Below, in pieces: positions 9,291-18,900 of a stretch of DNA of 64,000 bases. The stretch's first letter is position 1; the number at the start of each line of letters is the position of its first letter. This DNA comes from Saccharomonospora viridis DSM 43017 (GTDB taxonomy: Bacteria > Actinomycetota > Actinomycetes > Mycobacteriales > Pseudonocardiaceae). Both the position numbers and the translations under genes were made by a program. The stretch lies in NCBI RefSeq assembly GCF_000023865.1, contig NC_013159.1, positions 3,808,001-3,872,000 on the forward strand, in the 5' to 3' direction. Under the pieces are notes generated by a model that did no database searches, was not told the origin of the DNA, and was given only the letters and a program-made list of their open reading frames with translations.

Positions 9291-10259
9291 ATGGCTGGTA
9301 ATTCCCGGCGCCGCGGAGCGGTGCGCAAGCAGGGTACGAAGAAGGGTTCGGTCGTCGGTTCCGGCGGGCGACGTCGCAAGGGACTCCAGGGCAAGGGGCC
9401 GACACCGAAGGCGGAACACCGGCCGGGGCACCCCGCGCAGCGCAGGGCCGCCGCGGCCGCGGCTCGCGCCGAGCAGAAGCGGGCGACCGCGAAGAAGGCG
9501 GAGGAGGCTCCCGAGATCATCGCGGGCCGGAACCCCGTCGTGGAGGCTCTGCGGGCCGATGTCCCCGCCACGGCCCTGTACGTGGCGCTCAACATCGACG
9601 CCGACGACCGCGTGACCGAGGCCGTGCGCATGGCCGCCGACAAGGGCGTCTCGATCCTGGAGGTGCCGCGGACCGAACTCGATCGCAAGACGGACGGAGC
9701 CGTGCACCAGGGTCTCGGGCTGCAGGTGCCGCCGTTCTCCTACGCCACGCCCGACGAACTGTTGCAGACTGCGCGGGAGTCCGGCGAACCGCCGCTGCTC
9801 GTGGCGCTCGACGGGGTCACCGACCCACGCAATCTCGGGGCGATCATCCGTTCGGCGGCCGCCTTCGGCGCCCACGGTGTGCTGCTGCCGAGTCGGCGCA
9901 GCGCCGGGATGACCGCGGTGGCATGGCGCACGAGCGCGGGGGCGGCCGCGCGGCTGCCGGTGGGCATGGCCACCAACCTCACCCGCCAACTGAAGGAGTG
10001 GGCCGCGGAAGGACTGCTGATCGCGGGACTCGACGCGGACGGGTCCACGGACATCGACACCATGAACATCGACGTCGACCCGTTGGTCGTGGTGGTGGGT
10101 TCCGAGGGCCGGGGCCTGTCGCGCCTCGTGCGTGAGACGTGTGACTTCACCGTGTCGATCCCGATGGCGTCGGGAGTCGAATCACTCAACGCCTCAGTCG
10201 CGGGTGCCGTACTGCTCGCCGAGATCGCCCGTCGCCGCCGTGCCGCGGGACGGGTGTGA
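9291..10259 (+). CDS. rlmB: 23S rRNA 2'-O-methyltransferase RlmB (SpoU/TrmH family)
   Basis: This 322-residue SPOUT methyltransferase probably methylates the ribose of a conserved 23S rRNA guanosine. An N-terminal basic, Ala-rich tail of about 75 residues precedes the SpoU substrate-binding domain ([12 protein letters not shown]). The catalytic knot carries [20 protein letters not shown], the arginine-containing motif 1, then [14 protein letters not shown] and [17 protein letters not shown] as motifs 2 and 3. It starts three bases after the cysS stop, mirroring the mycobacterial cysS1-Rv3579c order. The long basic tail is common in actinobacterial members and may aid rRNA binding. Confidence 0.95.
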   Translation: MAGNSRRRGAVRKQGTKKGSVVGSGGRRRKGLQGKGPTPKAEHRPGHPAQRRAAAAAARAEQKRATAKKAEEAPEIIAGRNPVVEALRADVPATALYVALNIDADDRVTEAVRMAADKGVSILEVPRTELDRKTDGAVHQGLGLQVPPFSYATPDELLQTARESGEPPLLVALDGVTDPRNLGAIIRSAAAFGAHGVLLPSRRSAGMTAVAWRTSAGAAARLPVGMATNLTRQLKEWAAEGLLIAGLDADGSTDIDTMNIDVDPLVVVVGSEGRGLSRLVRETCDFTVSIPMASGVESLNASVAGAVLLAEIARRRRAAGRV

Positions 10260-10794
10260 ATCCGACGAACGCCAGCTCGCGTGGGTTGCGCAAACAACGA
10301 GGGGCCGCGTGCCGTTGCTGACGGGCATGTGCACGGGAGCCGCTCGGGCATACCGTCGCCGGCGTGTTGCACGGTCGGCCCGTCACGACCACGGGAAGGC
10401 GCTCGACGAGCTCGACCCCACAAACGAGGTGGTACGGGGTCCCGAGCGGTTCGTTGACGACGGTGAGGTCACCGCGTCGGCGGAGGTGTCGGCGGGTATC
10501 GACATGGCACTGCACCGGTGGCACGCTTGACCGGCCCGGAAAGGGCGCATGAGGTGTGGCAGCACTCCGGTACGGCCGCGGCCTTCGGTGTGAGCTCCCC
10601 GCACGCTGCGGACACGACTGCGCAGCCTGCGGACACGGCTACGCAACCTGCGGACACGGCTACGCAACCTGCGGACACGGCTACGCAACCTGCGGACACG
10701 GCTACGCAGCCTGCCAGCCATCGGCATGTCCCCTCATCGGGGGACAGCCTTCCGTTAAAGTCACGGTGCGCACGTGTGATCGGGGGGCTTTTGG
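10260..10794. other. 535-base intergenic region with a tandem repeat
   Basis: No supported gene lies here. Open frames exist on both strands but have no recognisable homology, and the longest rightward one runs into the acyltransferase gene. The distinctive content is the 21-bp tandem repeat at 10605-10709. The region just before the next gene (10772-10794) holds the ribosome-binding site GGGGGG. Confidence 0.7.
10605..10709. repeat. Five tandem copies of a 21-bp unit
   Basis: The unit CCTGCGGACACGGCTACGCAA repeats head to tail at 10626, 10647, 10668 and 10689, preceded by a diverged copy at 10605. The last copy ends GCAG rather than GCAA. Because 21 is divisible by three, every frame stays open through the array, which creates spurious repetitive reading frames (PADTATQ on the plus strand). 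Confidence 0.95.
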
Positions 10795-12231
10795 ATGTCG
10801 TTCGTCTCGCCACTGTTCCTGTGGTACTTCATGCCCGCGATCCTCATCGCGGTGGTGGTACTGCCACGGGGCTGGCGCAACGGCATCGTCGCCATCGGCA
10901 GTCTGATCTTCTACGCCACCGGCGCGGGCGCGTTCACCTTGCTGTTGCTGATCTGCATGGTGGTCAACTACCTCGCCGGTCCTGCTCTGGAGCCGGACCC
11001 GTGGAACCTGCGTCCGCAGCGGCAAAGACGATGGCTGCTGATCGGCGTGGTCGCGTTCGACCTGTCGATCCTGCTGGTGTGGAAGTACGCGGGCTTCGCC
11101 ACCGAACAGATCGCCTGGTTCACCCAACTGTTCGGCGGTGACTTCCCCATCGTCGAACTGGCGCTGCCGATCGGGATCTCCTTCTTCACGTTCCACCACA
11201 TCTCGTACGTGGTGGACATCTACCGAGGAGAACGTCCCGCGCTGCGCAACCCGGTGTCGTTCGGCACCTACATCTCGATGTTCCCCCAACTGGCGGCGGG
11301 CCCCATCGTGCGCTACCACGAGATCGCCGACCAGCTGCCCCAGCGTCGCTCCCACCGGCTGGACGACATCGCGGCGGGCTTTCCCAGGTTCGCGTTGGGG
11401 CTGTGCAAGAAGGCGGTGATCGCCGACTCGCTCTCGCCGATGGTGGACGCCTGCTTCTCCACCCCGGCCGAGGACATGACGTTCGCGATCGCGTGGCTCG
11501 GCGCGATCGGGTACACGTTGCAGCTGTACTTCGACTTCTCCGGGTACTCCGACATGGCCATCGGACTGGCCCGGATGCTGGGTTTCCGGCTGCCGGAGAA
11601 CTTCGCGCGCCCGTACTCGTCGGTGACGGTGACGGAGTTCTGGCGACGTTGGCACATGTCGCTGTCGCGGTGGTTCCGCGACTACGTGTACATCCCGCTG
11701 GGCGGTAACCGGGGCGGTGCGGCGAAGACGTACCGCAACCTGTGGATCGTGTTCCTGTTGACGGGGTTCTGGCACGGCGCTGCGTGGACGTACGTGGTGT
11801 GGGGCGCCTATCACGGCATCCTGCTGGTCGTGGAACGCTCCACCGGTTGGAGCGCCTCCCCCAAGACCCCGGGCGCCGTCATCGGTCGTCGGGCGCTCAC
11901 CCTGGTACTCGTGATCTTCGGGTGGGTGTTCTTCCGCGCACCCGACCTCGGCTACGCGTTCACGATGTTGGGCAACATGCTGCTGCCCGATTTCACCGGT
12001 CTGACCGAGGCGGTGGAGGCCGCGGTCACGAACCAGCGACTGGTGTTGCTGCTGGGCGCGATGGCGGTGTTCTTCCTGCCCGCCCATCCGGTCACGGGGC
12101 CGCTTCTGGAGTCGTCGCGCACCACCCCGGCCATGGTCCTGCGCGTCACGGTGATGACGATCGGCGCGCTCTACGCCGCGATCCTGGTGGCGACGGGAAC
12201 GTTCAGCCCGTTCCTGTACTACCAGTTCTGA
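10795..12231 (+). CDS. MBOAT-family membrane O-acyltransferase (AlgI/DltB-like)
   Basis: This 478-residue multi-pass membrane protein belongs to the MBOAT family, which transfers acyl groups to polysaccharides or other extracytoplasmic acceptors. About ten hydrophobic segments are visible. Family landmarks are the LALPIGISFFTFHHISY segment, YFDFSGYSDMAIGLARMLG, EFWRRWHMSLSRWFRDYVY, and the catalytic histidine within LLTGFWHGAAWTY near residue 330. This pattern is that of AlgI and PatA-type acetylases. No AlgJ-like or SGNH partner is adjacent, so the acceptor is unknown. The ATG at 10795 follows a GGGGGG ribosome-binding site by about seven bases. Confidence 0.93.
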   Translation: MSFVSPLFLWYFMPAILIAVVVLPRGWRNGIVAIGSLIFYATGAGAFTLLLLICMVVNYLAGPALEPDPWNLRPQRQRRWLLIGVVAFDLSILLVWKYAGFATEQIAWFTQLFGGDFPIVELALPIGISFFTFHHISYVVDIYRGERPALRNPVSFGTYISMFPQLAAGPIVRYHEIADQLPQRRSHRLDDIAAGFPRFALGLCKKAVIADSLSPMVDACFSTPAEDMTFAIAWLGAIGYTLQLYFDFSGYSDMAIGLARMLGFRLPENFARPYSSVTVTEFWRRWHMSLSRWFRDYVYIPLGGNRGGAAKTYRNLWIVFLLTGFWHGAAWTYVVWGAYHGILLVVERSTGWSASPKTPGAVIGRRALTLVLVIFGWVFFRAPDLGYAFTMLGNMLLPDFTGLTEAVEAAVTNQRLVLLLGAMAVFFLPAHPVTGPLLESSRTTPAMVLRVTVMTIGALYAAILVATGTFSPFLYYQF

Positions 12232-12634
12232 AAACCGCGGTTCCGCGGTCCGCGCGGACGCACTTGCGGCCCGTCGTGGCACGGACGAGGGCGAGTCGGC
12301 CTTCGCCCGACGCGACGGAGCTCGCCCAGGGTCTCGAGTGGAGGTCCACAACCGACGGAGCCCGGCGACGATCCGTTCCACCGTGGCGGGGTCGGTGGCC
12401 CGATGCCGTGGCGGCGTGGCCGGACGGGCACACAAACGCGGGTCCTCGGCAGTAAGCGGTGGTCGGGGCGACGAAGGACCACGTCGCTCGCGGAGTCATC
12501 CCCTTCGCGGGAACCCCGATCCCGGCCTGGGGGACGTTGATCGTCGCGAAGAGACGTGCCTGCCAGTGTAACCAAGGACGACCCGAGCTGTAACCGGCCT
12601 GACCCCAGAAAGCGCGCCGGAGTCGACGCCGCCG
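12232..12634. other. Intergenic stretch without a supported gene
   Basis: About 400 bases between the acyltransferase and the metE remnant. A small perfect inverted repeat, ACCGCGG-TT-CCGCGGT, lies at 12234-12249 just after the acyltransferase stop. Short open frames on both strands have no recognisable similarity. The missing central part of metE is not found here. Confidence 0.6.
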
Positions 12635-13315
12635 TCAACTCAACGTGTTCCGCATCCGCGCGGCGGCGTTCACGAGGTTGCGTAACGAGGGTTCGTCGAG
12701 TTGCACCCAGTCCACGCCCACACCGTGCAGTCCACGCAACAGCTCGGCGCAGTCCGGGATCAGTCTGTCCACAATGTTCACATACCGGAATCCGCCGGGG
12801 GCATCATGGTCTGGTTCGGATATAAGCAGCAGCGTCACCGGGCCGACCAACACCGGACGGGTGCGCACCCCGACTCCACGGCCTCGTGAAACCACTCCAC
12901 CACGGCACGATCGGCCACCGAGAACCGGGTGTCCGGACCGATCTCGGGAACCAGGTAGTGGTTAGTTGGTGTTGAACCACTTCGTCAGCTCCAGCGGCGG
13001 CACGGACTCCGCGCCCCGCGTCATCGCAGGTGTCGAGCGGGCTCAGCCCGAGGTCGGCGTAGCGCCGTGGGACGGCGCCGAATGTCACGGCCGTGTCCAG
13101 GACGTGGTCATAGCAGGAGAGCGTTTCGGGAATCGAGTCCAGACCGGCGTCCCGCAGGGTGCGCCACGTGTCCGTGCGCAGGGCACGGGCCGTCTCCCTC
13201 AACTCCGCTTCATCGCACCGCGACGCCCAATAGCGTTCCAGGACGCGTTTGAGTTGCCCCGATTCGGTCCGATCCTGGGATAACCGAGTACGGTCGTTCC
13301 GATCGTGGTGGCCAA
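12635..13315 (-). pseudogene. metE: metE remnant (cobalamin-independent methionine synthase), frameshifted and internally deleted
   Basis: Read leftward from a TTG at 13315, the start MATTIGTTVLGYPRIGPNRG is a clear MetE N-terminus, preceded by GAGGGGAGAG as a ribosome-binding site. The frame then shifts near 13260 into LKRVLERYWASRCDEAEL...LDTAVTFGAVPRRYADL. It shifts again, and continues LELTKWFNTN; an extra A near 12963 breaks the NYHYL motif. It resumes in PVLVGPVTLLLIS and GVDWVQLDEP. The last residues, SLRNLVNAAARMRNTLS, resemble the extreme C-terminus of MetE rather than the sequence that normally follows WVQLDEP. This suggests that roughly 500 central residues, including the catalytic zinc site, were deleted. 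At least three frameshifts make the gene non-functional. Its riboswitch remains upstream. Confidence 0.88.
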
Positions 13316-13467
13316 GGCTCTCCCCTCGCGAGCTCGACGGCGTCACCGGACGGTTCCGAAAAAGCTCGCAGGCGAACAGCACGACGATGACCACGCCACG
13401 TCGTCCTCGCGCCGGAGTTTCCCTCGAACGTCCGGTAGGTCGCGCACACCGGCGGTGTGCGCACCGA

Positions 13468-13665
13468 TGGCAGGTCTTCGGACTCGCGGGCGGACCGGCT
13501 CACGCCGGGTTTCCCTACCGGCCGTCGCTTCCCAGGCCGAAAGGCCCAGTGCGGGTGTCGCCGGTCGAGACGACCGGCCACGGCGTTCGTTCCCACTCAC
13601 CGCTGCGGGGCAGTCCCGGATTCCCACCGGGTTCCCTCTTGCGACGCCCCGCCCGGAGACGGGCG
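13468..13665 (-). ncRNA. Cobalamin (adenosylcobalamin) riboswitch upstream of the metE remnant
   Basis: On the minus strand the conserved cobalamin riboswitch landmarks occur in order: GAGGGAACCCGGTGGGAATC, then GGGACTGCCCCGCAGCGG, the CGCACTGGGCCTTTCGGCC region, and GAGTCCGAAGACCTGCC at the 3' end. A stable GCGCACACC-GCC-GGTGTGCGC hairpin follows at 13442-13462 and may belong to the expression platform. In actinobacteria this class commonly represses metE when vitamin B12 is available. Here it lies about 150 bases before the metE remnant, in the right orientation. The limits are approximate. Confidence 0.9.
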
Positions 13666-13683
13666 AACCACCGGCGGCGACTC

Positions 13684-13711
13684 AGGATAGTGGCGCTGTC
13701 CGGCAGGACAA
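13684..13711 (-). promoter_or_regulatory. metE: Probable sigma-A-type promoter of the metE leader
   Basis: Reading leftward, TTGTCC (13706-13711) and TATCCT (13684-13689) are separated by 16 bases, close to a vegetative promoter. The riboswitch starts about 20-25 bases downstream. The promoter lies only 47 bases from the end of the UvrD-type helicase gene, so transcription through the defence operon may also enter the riboswitch. Confidence 0.6.
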
Positions 13712-13757
13712 GGACGTCCGCCCAGCCGGAGCAGCCGGATCAGATGTGCCGTGTCAC

Positions 13758-15971
13758 TCACGGCAGTGCACGGCCACCTCGGAGCTCGCCCTCATCAATC
13801 ACCGTACCGGCCAGCAGCTCGGAACGTTCCCCGGCCCACGAGATGTACAGGTACTCACGAGCGCGAGAACCCGCCACGTAGACCAATCCTCGCTCCCTGG
13901 CCCATGCGACCTCACGTTCCGGCTCCTTAAGCTCCCGAACGCCCCGTGGAGGGAGCTCACGCTGCGAGACACCCACAATCGCGACAGCACGGTATTCGAG
14001 ACCTTTAGCACGGTGCATCGTCATTACCCGGACGACCTCACCGAGAGCGTTCTCGTCCGTCCCTGCACCTACTTCAGCCGCGGGCACTCCTCCGGTGGAC
14101 AAGGTATCCGCCAGATCAGCAACCCTTCGGTTCGACCGCGTTACGACGGCCATCTGCGACCAAGTCACCCCGTCCCGACGCCAGGACTGGAGCTTGTCGA
14201 TCAGCGCCGAATGCTCCTGCCTCGAGCTGTCGAAACCGCGGGCCTCCGGGACAGGGCCTCGGAACGCCGAACGTGCCCCCGCCAGAGATTCGGTATCGCC
14301 TTCGAGGTCATCCACAGCGTGTCCGTAGGCCACCTTTAGCGACCAATCGAGGATCTCTCGGGAAGTCCGATAGTTCACGGTGAGCCGCCGAGACCGGCCT
14401 CTCGTTTCGATACCGTATCGCGACAGCACAATCGGCTTGCCGTAAATCCGCTGATGCGCATCACCCACGATGAACAGATCATCACTGTCGTGAGGCACCA
14501 ATGCCCGAATCAACCTCCAGTGGGCAGGGTGCAGATCTTGTGCTTCATCCACGACGACATAGCGGTATTTGGGGAGGGCACCGCGGCGAATACCACTGTC
14601 GAAGACAGGCGCCTCGTGCGGGTTCAGTTGCGCGGCAATGGTCGCCGCCCTCGCAGCAGCCCGTGTGAAAGTGATCAGGTTCTGCGCATTGAGGAGCTGG
14701 GTGAACCGTTCGAATACCGCCCACAGGTCCGCTCGCTGAAGCCGAGAGATGCGCCTTCCCCTACCACTACGGGACACGGTGAGGTATTCGGCTCTTTCCT
14801 CAATACCTTGCGCGAGAACTACTTCGTTCCACTCGCTCTGTAAGAAAGAGATGTCCCACTCTTCGGCAGCCGCCGCACGAGCTGTCTCCCATGCTTGCAG
14901 CACACCGGGATCATCGTCTTTCCGCAGCGTCAGCCGGGCTCCGTCCCCGATCCGAAGGACCCGCTGCGCCAGCGAGTCGATGTTGACGACATCCACCCGT
15001 CGTCGCATCAATTCCGGCCCCGCCAGTTCAGTGAGCTGGGACTCGATGTTCTGCGCCAGGTTCCGAGTGAAGGTCGTGAACAACACCTTCGCGTCGCTCG
15101 CCTCCTCGTCAAGGCGCTGGGCAAGATGGCGAGCCCGATGGATGGCGGTCACGGTCTTGCCCGTGCCCGCTCCCCCGGTCACGCGATACGGCCCCTTCCA
15201 GCCGTTGTGGTAGGCGAGCCTGCGCTGCAACGGGTGCAACCAAATGCGCCAAGCCTTGAGATCCGACTCGAGCGCCGCTCGCAGTTCCTCGATACTGCCG
15301 TCCGTGAAGACGAGCCTGGACTGCGGACGGTCGAGCGCACCCAGCAGGTCACCGGTGTCGATGTTCGATTCGACCTCGGCGATGAGGTCGGCCCACACTT
15401 CGTCCACCCCACGACCGGCGGCAAGGTCCAAGACCGCATTGCCCTGCACGCCCGGCAACTCCTCAGCCACCGTAAGAAGCTGGTCCTCGTCAGTGATGGT
15501 CACCAAACGCTCGGCGATGTCGGTGTCGATACCGAATCGCCGAAGGTCACGAGCTCGGATGCCGCTGAGGACGGGAGTGCGCCGCGGCTGGGTGCTCGAC
15601 ACCGCGCTCGCCTGAGTGATCGCCTTGTTCAGCGCCGCGGCATCCACCACGTCGAGCGCGCCGGTCACTTCGTTCACCCCGAAGCGCAGCTTGGCCGCGT
15701 AAGTGTAGGCATCATCGTGGGGTTTCACCGCCACGAGCACGTATCCACTGGCCCGAGGAAGTTCGATGAGAACCGCGCGCCAAAAGTCGTTCACCCGTGC
15801 CGTCTTGATTCGCGGATCGCGGACGCCTTCGGGAGTCTTGAGGTCGAGACCAGTGAGGTCGGGGCGTTCCTGAAGCTTGACGACGAAGTCGAGGACCTTG
15901 TTCTTTATCGATCCGTCCAAACTGGAGTAGCTCTTGCTGAACAGACCCGACACCACCACACGTGTACTCAT
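13758..15971 (-). CDS. UvrD/Rep-type helicase with RelE/ParE-like N-terminal domain
   Basis: This 737-residue protein starts with about 95 residues like the RelE/ParE fold (LFSKSYSSLDGSIKNKV, KTARVNDFWRAVLIEL, DDAYTYAAK). Superfamily I helicase motifs follow: Walker A GGAGTGKTVTAIHRARHLA near 265, VVVDEAQDLHPAHW near 473, GDAHQRIYG, LTVNYRTSREI, and VYVAGSRAREYLY as motif VI. It probably unwinds or translocates on DNA; the toxin-like head may bind nucleic acid rather than act as a toxin, since no antitoxin gene is present. The ATG at 15971 shares its A with the stop of the upstream giant helicase gene (TGATG), so the two are translationally coupled. It is the last gene of the island's leftward operon. 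Confidence 0.88.
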   Translation of the reverse strand: MSTRVVVSGLFSKSYSSLDGSIKNKVLDFVVKLQERPDLTGLDLKTPEGVRDPRIKTARVNDFWRAVLIELPRASGYVLVAVKPHDDAYTYAAKLRFGVNEVTGALDVVDAAALNKAITQASAVSSTQPRRTPVLSGIRARDLRRFGIDTDIAERLVTITDEDQLLTVAEELPGVQGNAVLDLAAGRGVDEVWADLIAEVESNIDTGDLLGALDRPQSRLVFTDGSIEELRAALESDLKAWRIWLHPLQRRLAYHNGWKGPYRVTGGAGTGKTVTAIHRARHLAQRLDEEASDAKVLFTTFTRNLAQNIESQLTELAGPELMRRRVDVVNIDSLAQRVLRIGDGARLTLRKDDDPGVLQAWETARAAAAEEWDISFLQSEWNEVVLAQGIEERAEYLTVSRSGRGRRISRLQRADLWAVFERFTQLLNAQNLITFTRAAARAATIAAQLNPHEAPVFDSGIRRGALPKYRYVVVDEAQDLHPAHWRLIRALVPHDSDDLFIVGDAHQRIYGKPIVLSRYGIETRGRSRRLTVNYRTSREILDWSLKVAYGHAVDDLEGDTESLAGARSAFRGPVPEARGFDSSRQEHSALIDKLQSWRRDGVTWSQMAVVTRSNRRVADLADTLSTGGVPAAEVGAGTDENALGEVVRVMTMHRAKGLEYRAVAIVGVSQRELPPRGVRELKEPEREVAWARERGLVYVAGSRAREYLYISWAGERSELLAGTVIDEGELRGGRALP

Positions 15972-18900
15972 CAGACCTGCTTTCCGAACGCTGCCGCGAT
16001 CTTGTTCACAAGTTCCTCCTCGTCGTCGCCTTCCTCGAACAACCAGGCCTGCCACCCGTTACGGCGTAGCCATTGGTCCCTGTTGTCACAGACGTCGATG
16101 ACTGCTGCGAACTTCCGATCGGGCCAGCAGTACTCCACCGGCCACAAATCTCCCTTGGGATCACCGACCTCACCGCCGGGCTCGGGCTCCGGTATGTCGA
16201 GTTCCGCCAACCGCTTTCCGATTCGAGCGAGGCGTTCATGAGTGAATTCGATGACGATTTCCCACCGGGCAGGAACGACATCCACTGTCGCTTCTCTCTC
16301 CACAGTGGACGGCCGGGCCAGGGGCAGGAACCTGCCCGCAAAGACGTCAAGTGAACTCCGGGTCCAACACTCGGCCATCCGCATCGGCATGGCAGATCCA
16401 TACGTGGGAAGTGGGAGGAACTGGAGCACGTTCGACCAGCTGAGCCAGTCTCGCCACTGCTGTTCGTGGGATCGGCCGCCCACTTCACTGGGCCGGTCGT
16501 CCAACACGGTCACGGCCCCGATGGTGTCGGTCCCCGCTCCGTGCGAGCTACCGACAATACCGATCGGAAGGCCCGACATCCCGACACAAGACGCCACTAC
16601 GACCGCACCACCACGCCCGTCGGGACGCTCGCCCCGAGCCCAAGCCAGCAGTGTGGAAGGCAGTTCCTCCGGAACCACTTGCGTCGGCGGATGCCCACGG
16701 TGGTCGTTCGAACTCATGAGGGCGATACAGGTCTGCACCGCCGTCTGGCCCCACACCGCCTCGCCGGGATCGCGAAGATACTCGAGCAACGCTCGCATCG
16801 GGTTCCCCCAGAGCAGCGAGGCACGCCTGTCACCGACAGCGGCCCGTGCGGCATTGGCGGCCTTGCTGTCGACCAAAGTAGGCAACATGCTGTCGTAGCC
16901 GTCGAGCATCCGTGCGAAGTCTTCGACATCCTGGAAAGTCAAAGACCACACCCGATATCCCGCGTCTCGCAGCGCCGTACGCTTGACGGCGTCGTCCGCG
17001 GTGCGGTCGTTTTCCACCGAGGCGTGATAAGCCCGGCCGTCGAGATAGACCGCAACAGGTGCGTCCTGAGCATCCTGCCGCGTGAAGAGAAAGTCGGGTT
17101 CTGTGATGACCTTGCCGGCGGTCACGCGCACCAGAGGACGCACGGTCCACCGGCGTGGCTCCTGGTTCGGGCTGAGCAGATGGATGTCGAGTTCTTCACC
17201 CCGCTGCCCGGTCGAACTCGTCCAGGACTGTCCTTCTCCCCGGCTCACCGCGCTCTTGAGCACCTCCCGGAACCGGAGTTCCAGCTCAGAGAGCTGGAGG
17301 GAGGAGATGTCGATGTCGGCAACGGTAGGAATGCCTTCCACCGACCAGTTGTCGAGGAGTTCGGCCAGTAGCTCCATCGCCACCCGGCGGTTGGCGTGCT
17401 CCACTTCTCCCGGTTCGGCGACTCTGAGCAAGCAGCGGTGGCAGGCGGCACGCTCTTCGAACTGGCACTGGCAGGAGCTGAGCACCTCGTAGGCCTGTTG
17501 CAGGATGCGACGCATTCGGTTGGGGTCGCCGAAGCGATCGAGGTAGCCGGTGCCGCCGGGCACCGTGTCATGCAACACCAAGAACTGTCTGACCCGGCGA
17601 TGCTCGTCGGGCATACGCGCCGTGACGATGTCGAGGTGCTGAGGTGCTCCGCCGAAATCCTGGTGCAGCCCCAAAAGGAGGGCGGTCTTCAGGGAGACGA
17701 GACGCAGGTTGACCTGGAAGGTGGACACCGGCAGCAGCAACCGCACGGCCTGAGTGGTGATCTCGTGGGAAAGCAGTAGGTCAACCCAGCGTGGCGCGGT
17801 TCCCCGCCGTGTCGAGCACCACCCGCGATGCCGCACCTTGTCCTCAGCGCTCTGGCGGACAACTCCGCAGTACACACAACTCGGGAAGCGTGGGGCCGAG
17901 GTATGAGTTCCCGCCACGGAGATATCGGGGCCGGGCCGGTCGGCACGCCCGAGGTTGACCGTGCGGATGGTCGCCTGCCGAATGTATTCGGCACCGAAGG
18001 CTTGCCCCCTGAGCCGCCAGGCACCTTGGATCTGGTCGTAATCCACATCCACGCCGGTGACCGTGATGAATCGGGTGCGGGTCCGGTCCTCGGTCTCGTC
18101 TTCGATCAGGGCCTCGTCACGACGGTGAACCGCGGAGGCCTTTCGTAATTCGAGCACCTTGTGAACAGCGCCCGCATCGGCAACACCGGTGCTGCGGCAC
18201 CGCGGGCACGCGGGGGGAGCCGGATCGACGGTCTCGGTTCCCCATCCGCAGTCCGGGCACAACCGCATGTGCCGCCAATGAGGCTGTCCGGAGGGCCCGA
18301 GCTCCAAAGCATCGATCTCCACTCGGTATCCCTGGGCATAGAAGACCGCGCCGGGGGCAAATTCCGTGAGAGCAGTACGGCTGCCGCGCCCGTAGCTGTG
18401 TTCGCTGGTGTGGAATTTCTTCTCGCCCTCGTCGTCGGTGGTCCACCACAGCGACACGTCGAGTTCGGTGTGCTCGTCGAGCAAGTTGTAGCTCGGCAGG
18501 AGGGACAACTCACCGAGCCCGGTCAACGCGTTGCGGTTCCACGTATCGCGCAACATGTGGGTGAGTGCCCTGTACTCACCGATCCAGCGTCGACGGTCCT
18601 CGACCTGGGTGTCGTCGAGATGCTTCTGGGTCTCGAGACTATCGATCGCCGTGGCGAGCTCACCCTGCCGGTATTCCAGTTCCTTTCTCTGGTCCGCCCA
18701 TTGGAACACCACACGGGCGAGCTTGTCGCGCAGCCCTTTGGCGGCGAAGGACCGCACCGCTCGGCGGACCTCCTCGTCGATGGCGTCGCCGTAGAGGGAG
18801 AGGAACTGCTCGGCCAGCACGTGGGCGTTCTTGGTCACCGTGTCGACGAACTGCCGCAGCCAACTTCCCTCGGCCAGCCCGTTGTCGAGCAAGGCACCGA

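Noticed and set aside
10605-10709. CRISPR array
   Set aside because: The 21-bp units are directly adjacent with no unique spacers, and no cas gene is present.
10518-11141. Repetitive rightward frame with PADTATQ repeats
   Set aside because: It is created by the 21-bp repeat, runs into the acyltransferase gene in another frame, and has no recognisable similarity.
12234-12249. Terminator for the acyltransferase gene
   Set aside because: The 7-base stem with a two-base centre is too small and has no T run; chance is likely in G+C-rich DNA.
15680-15971. Toxin-antitoxin module
   Set aside because: The RelE-like segment is fused to the helicase, and no small antitoxin gene accompanies it.
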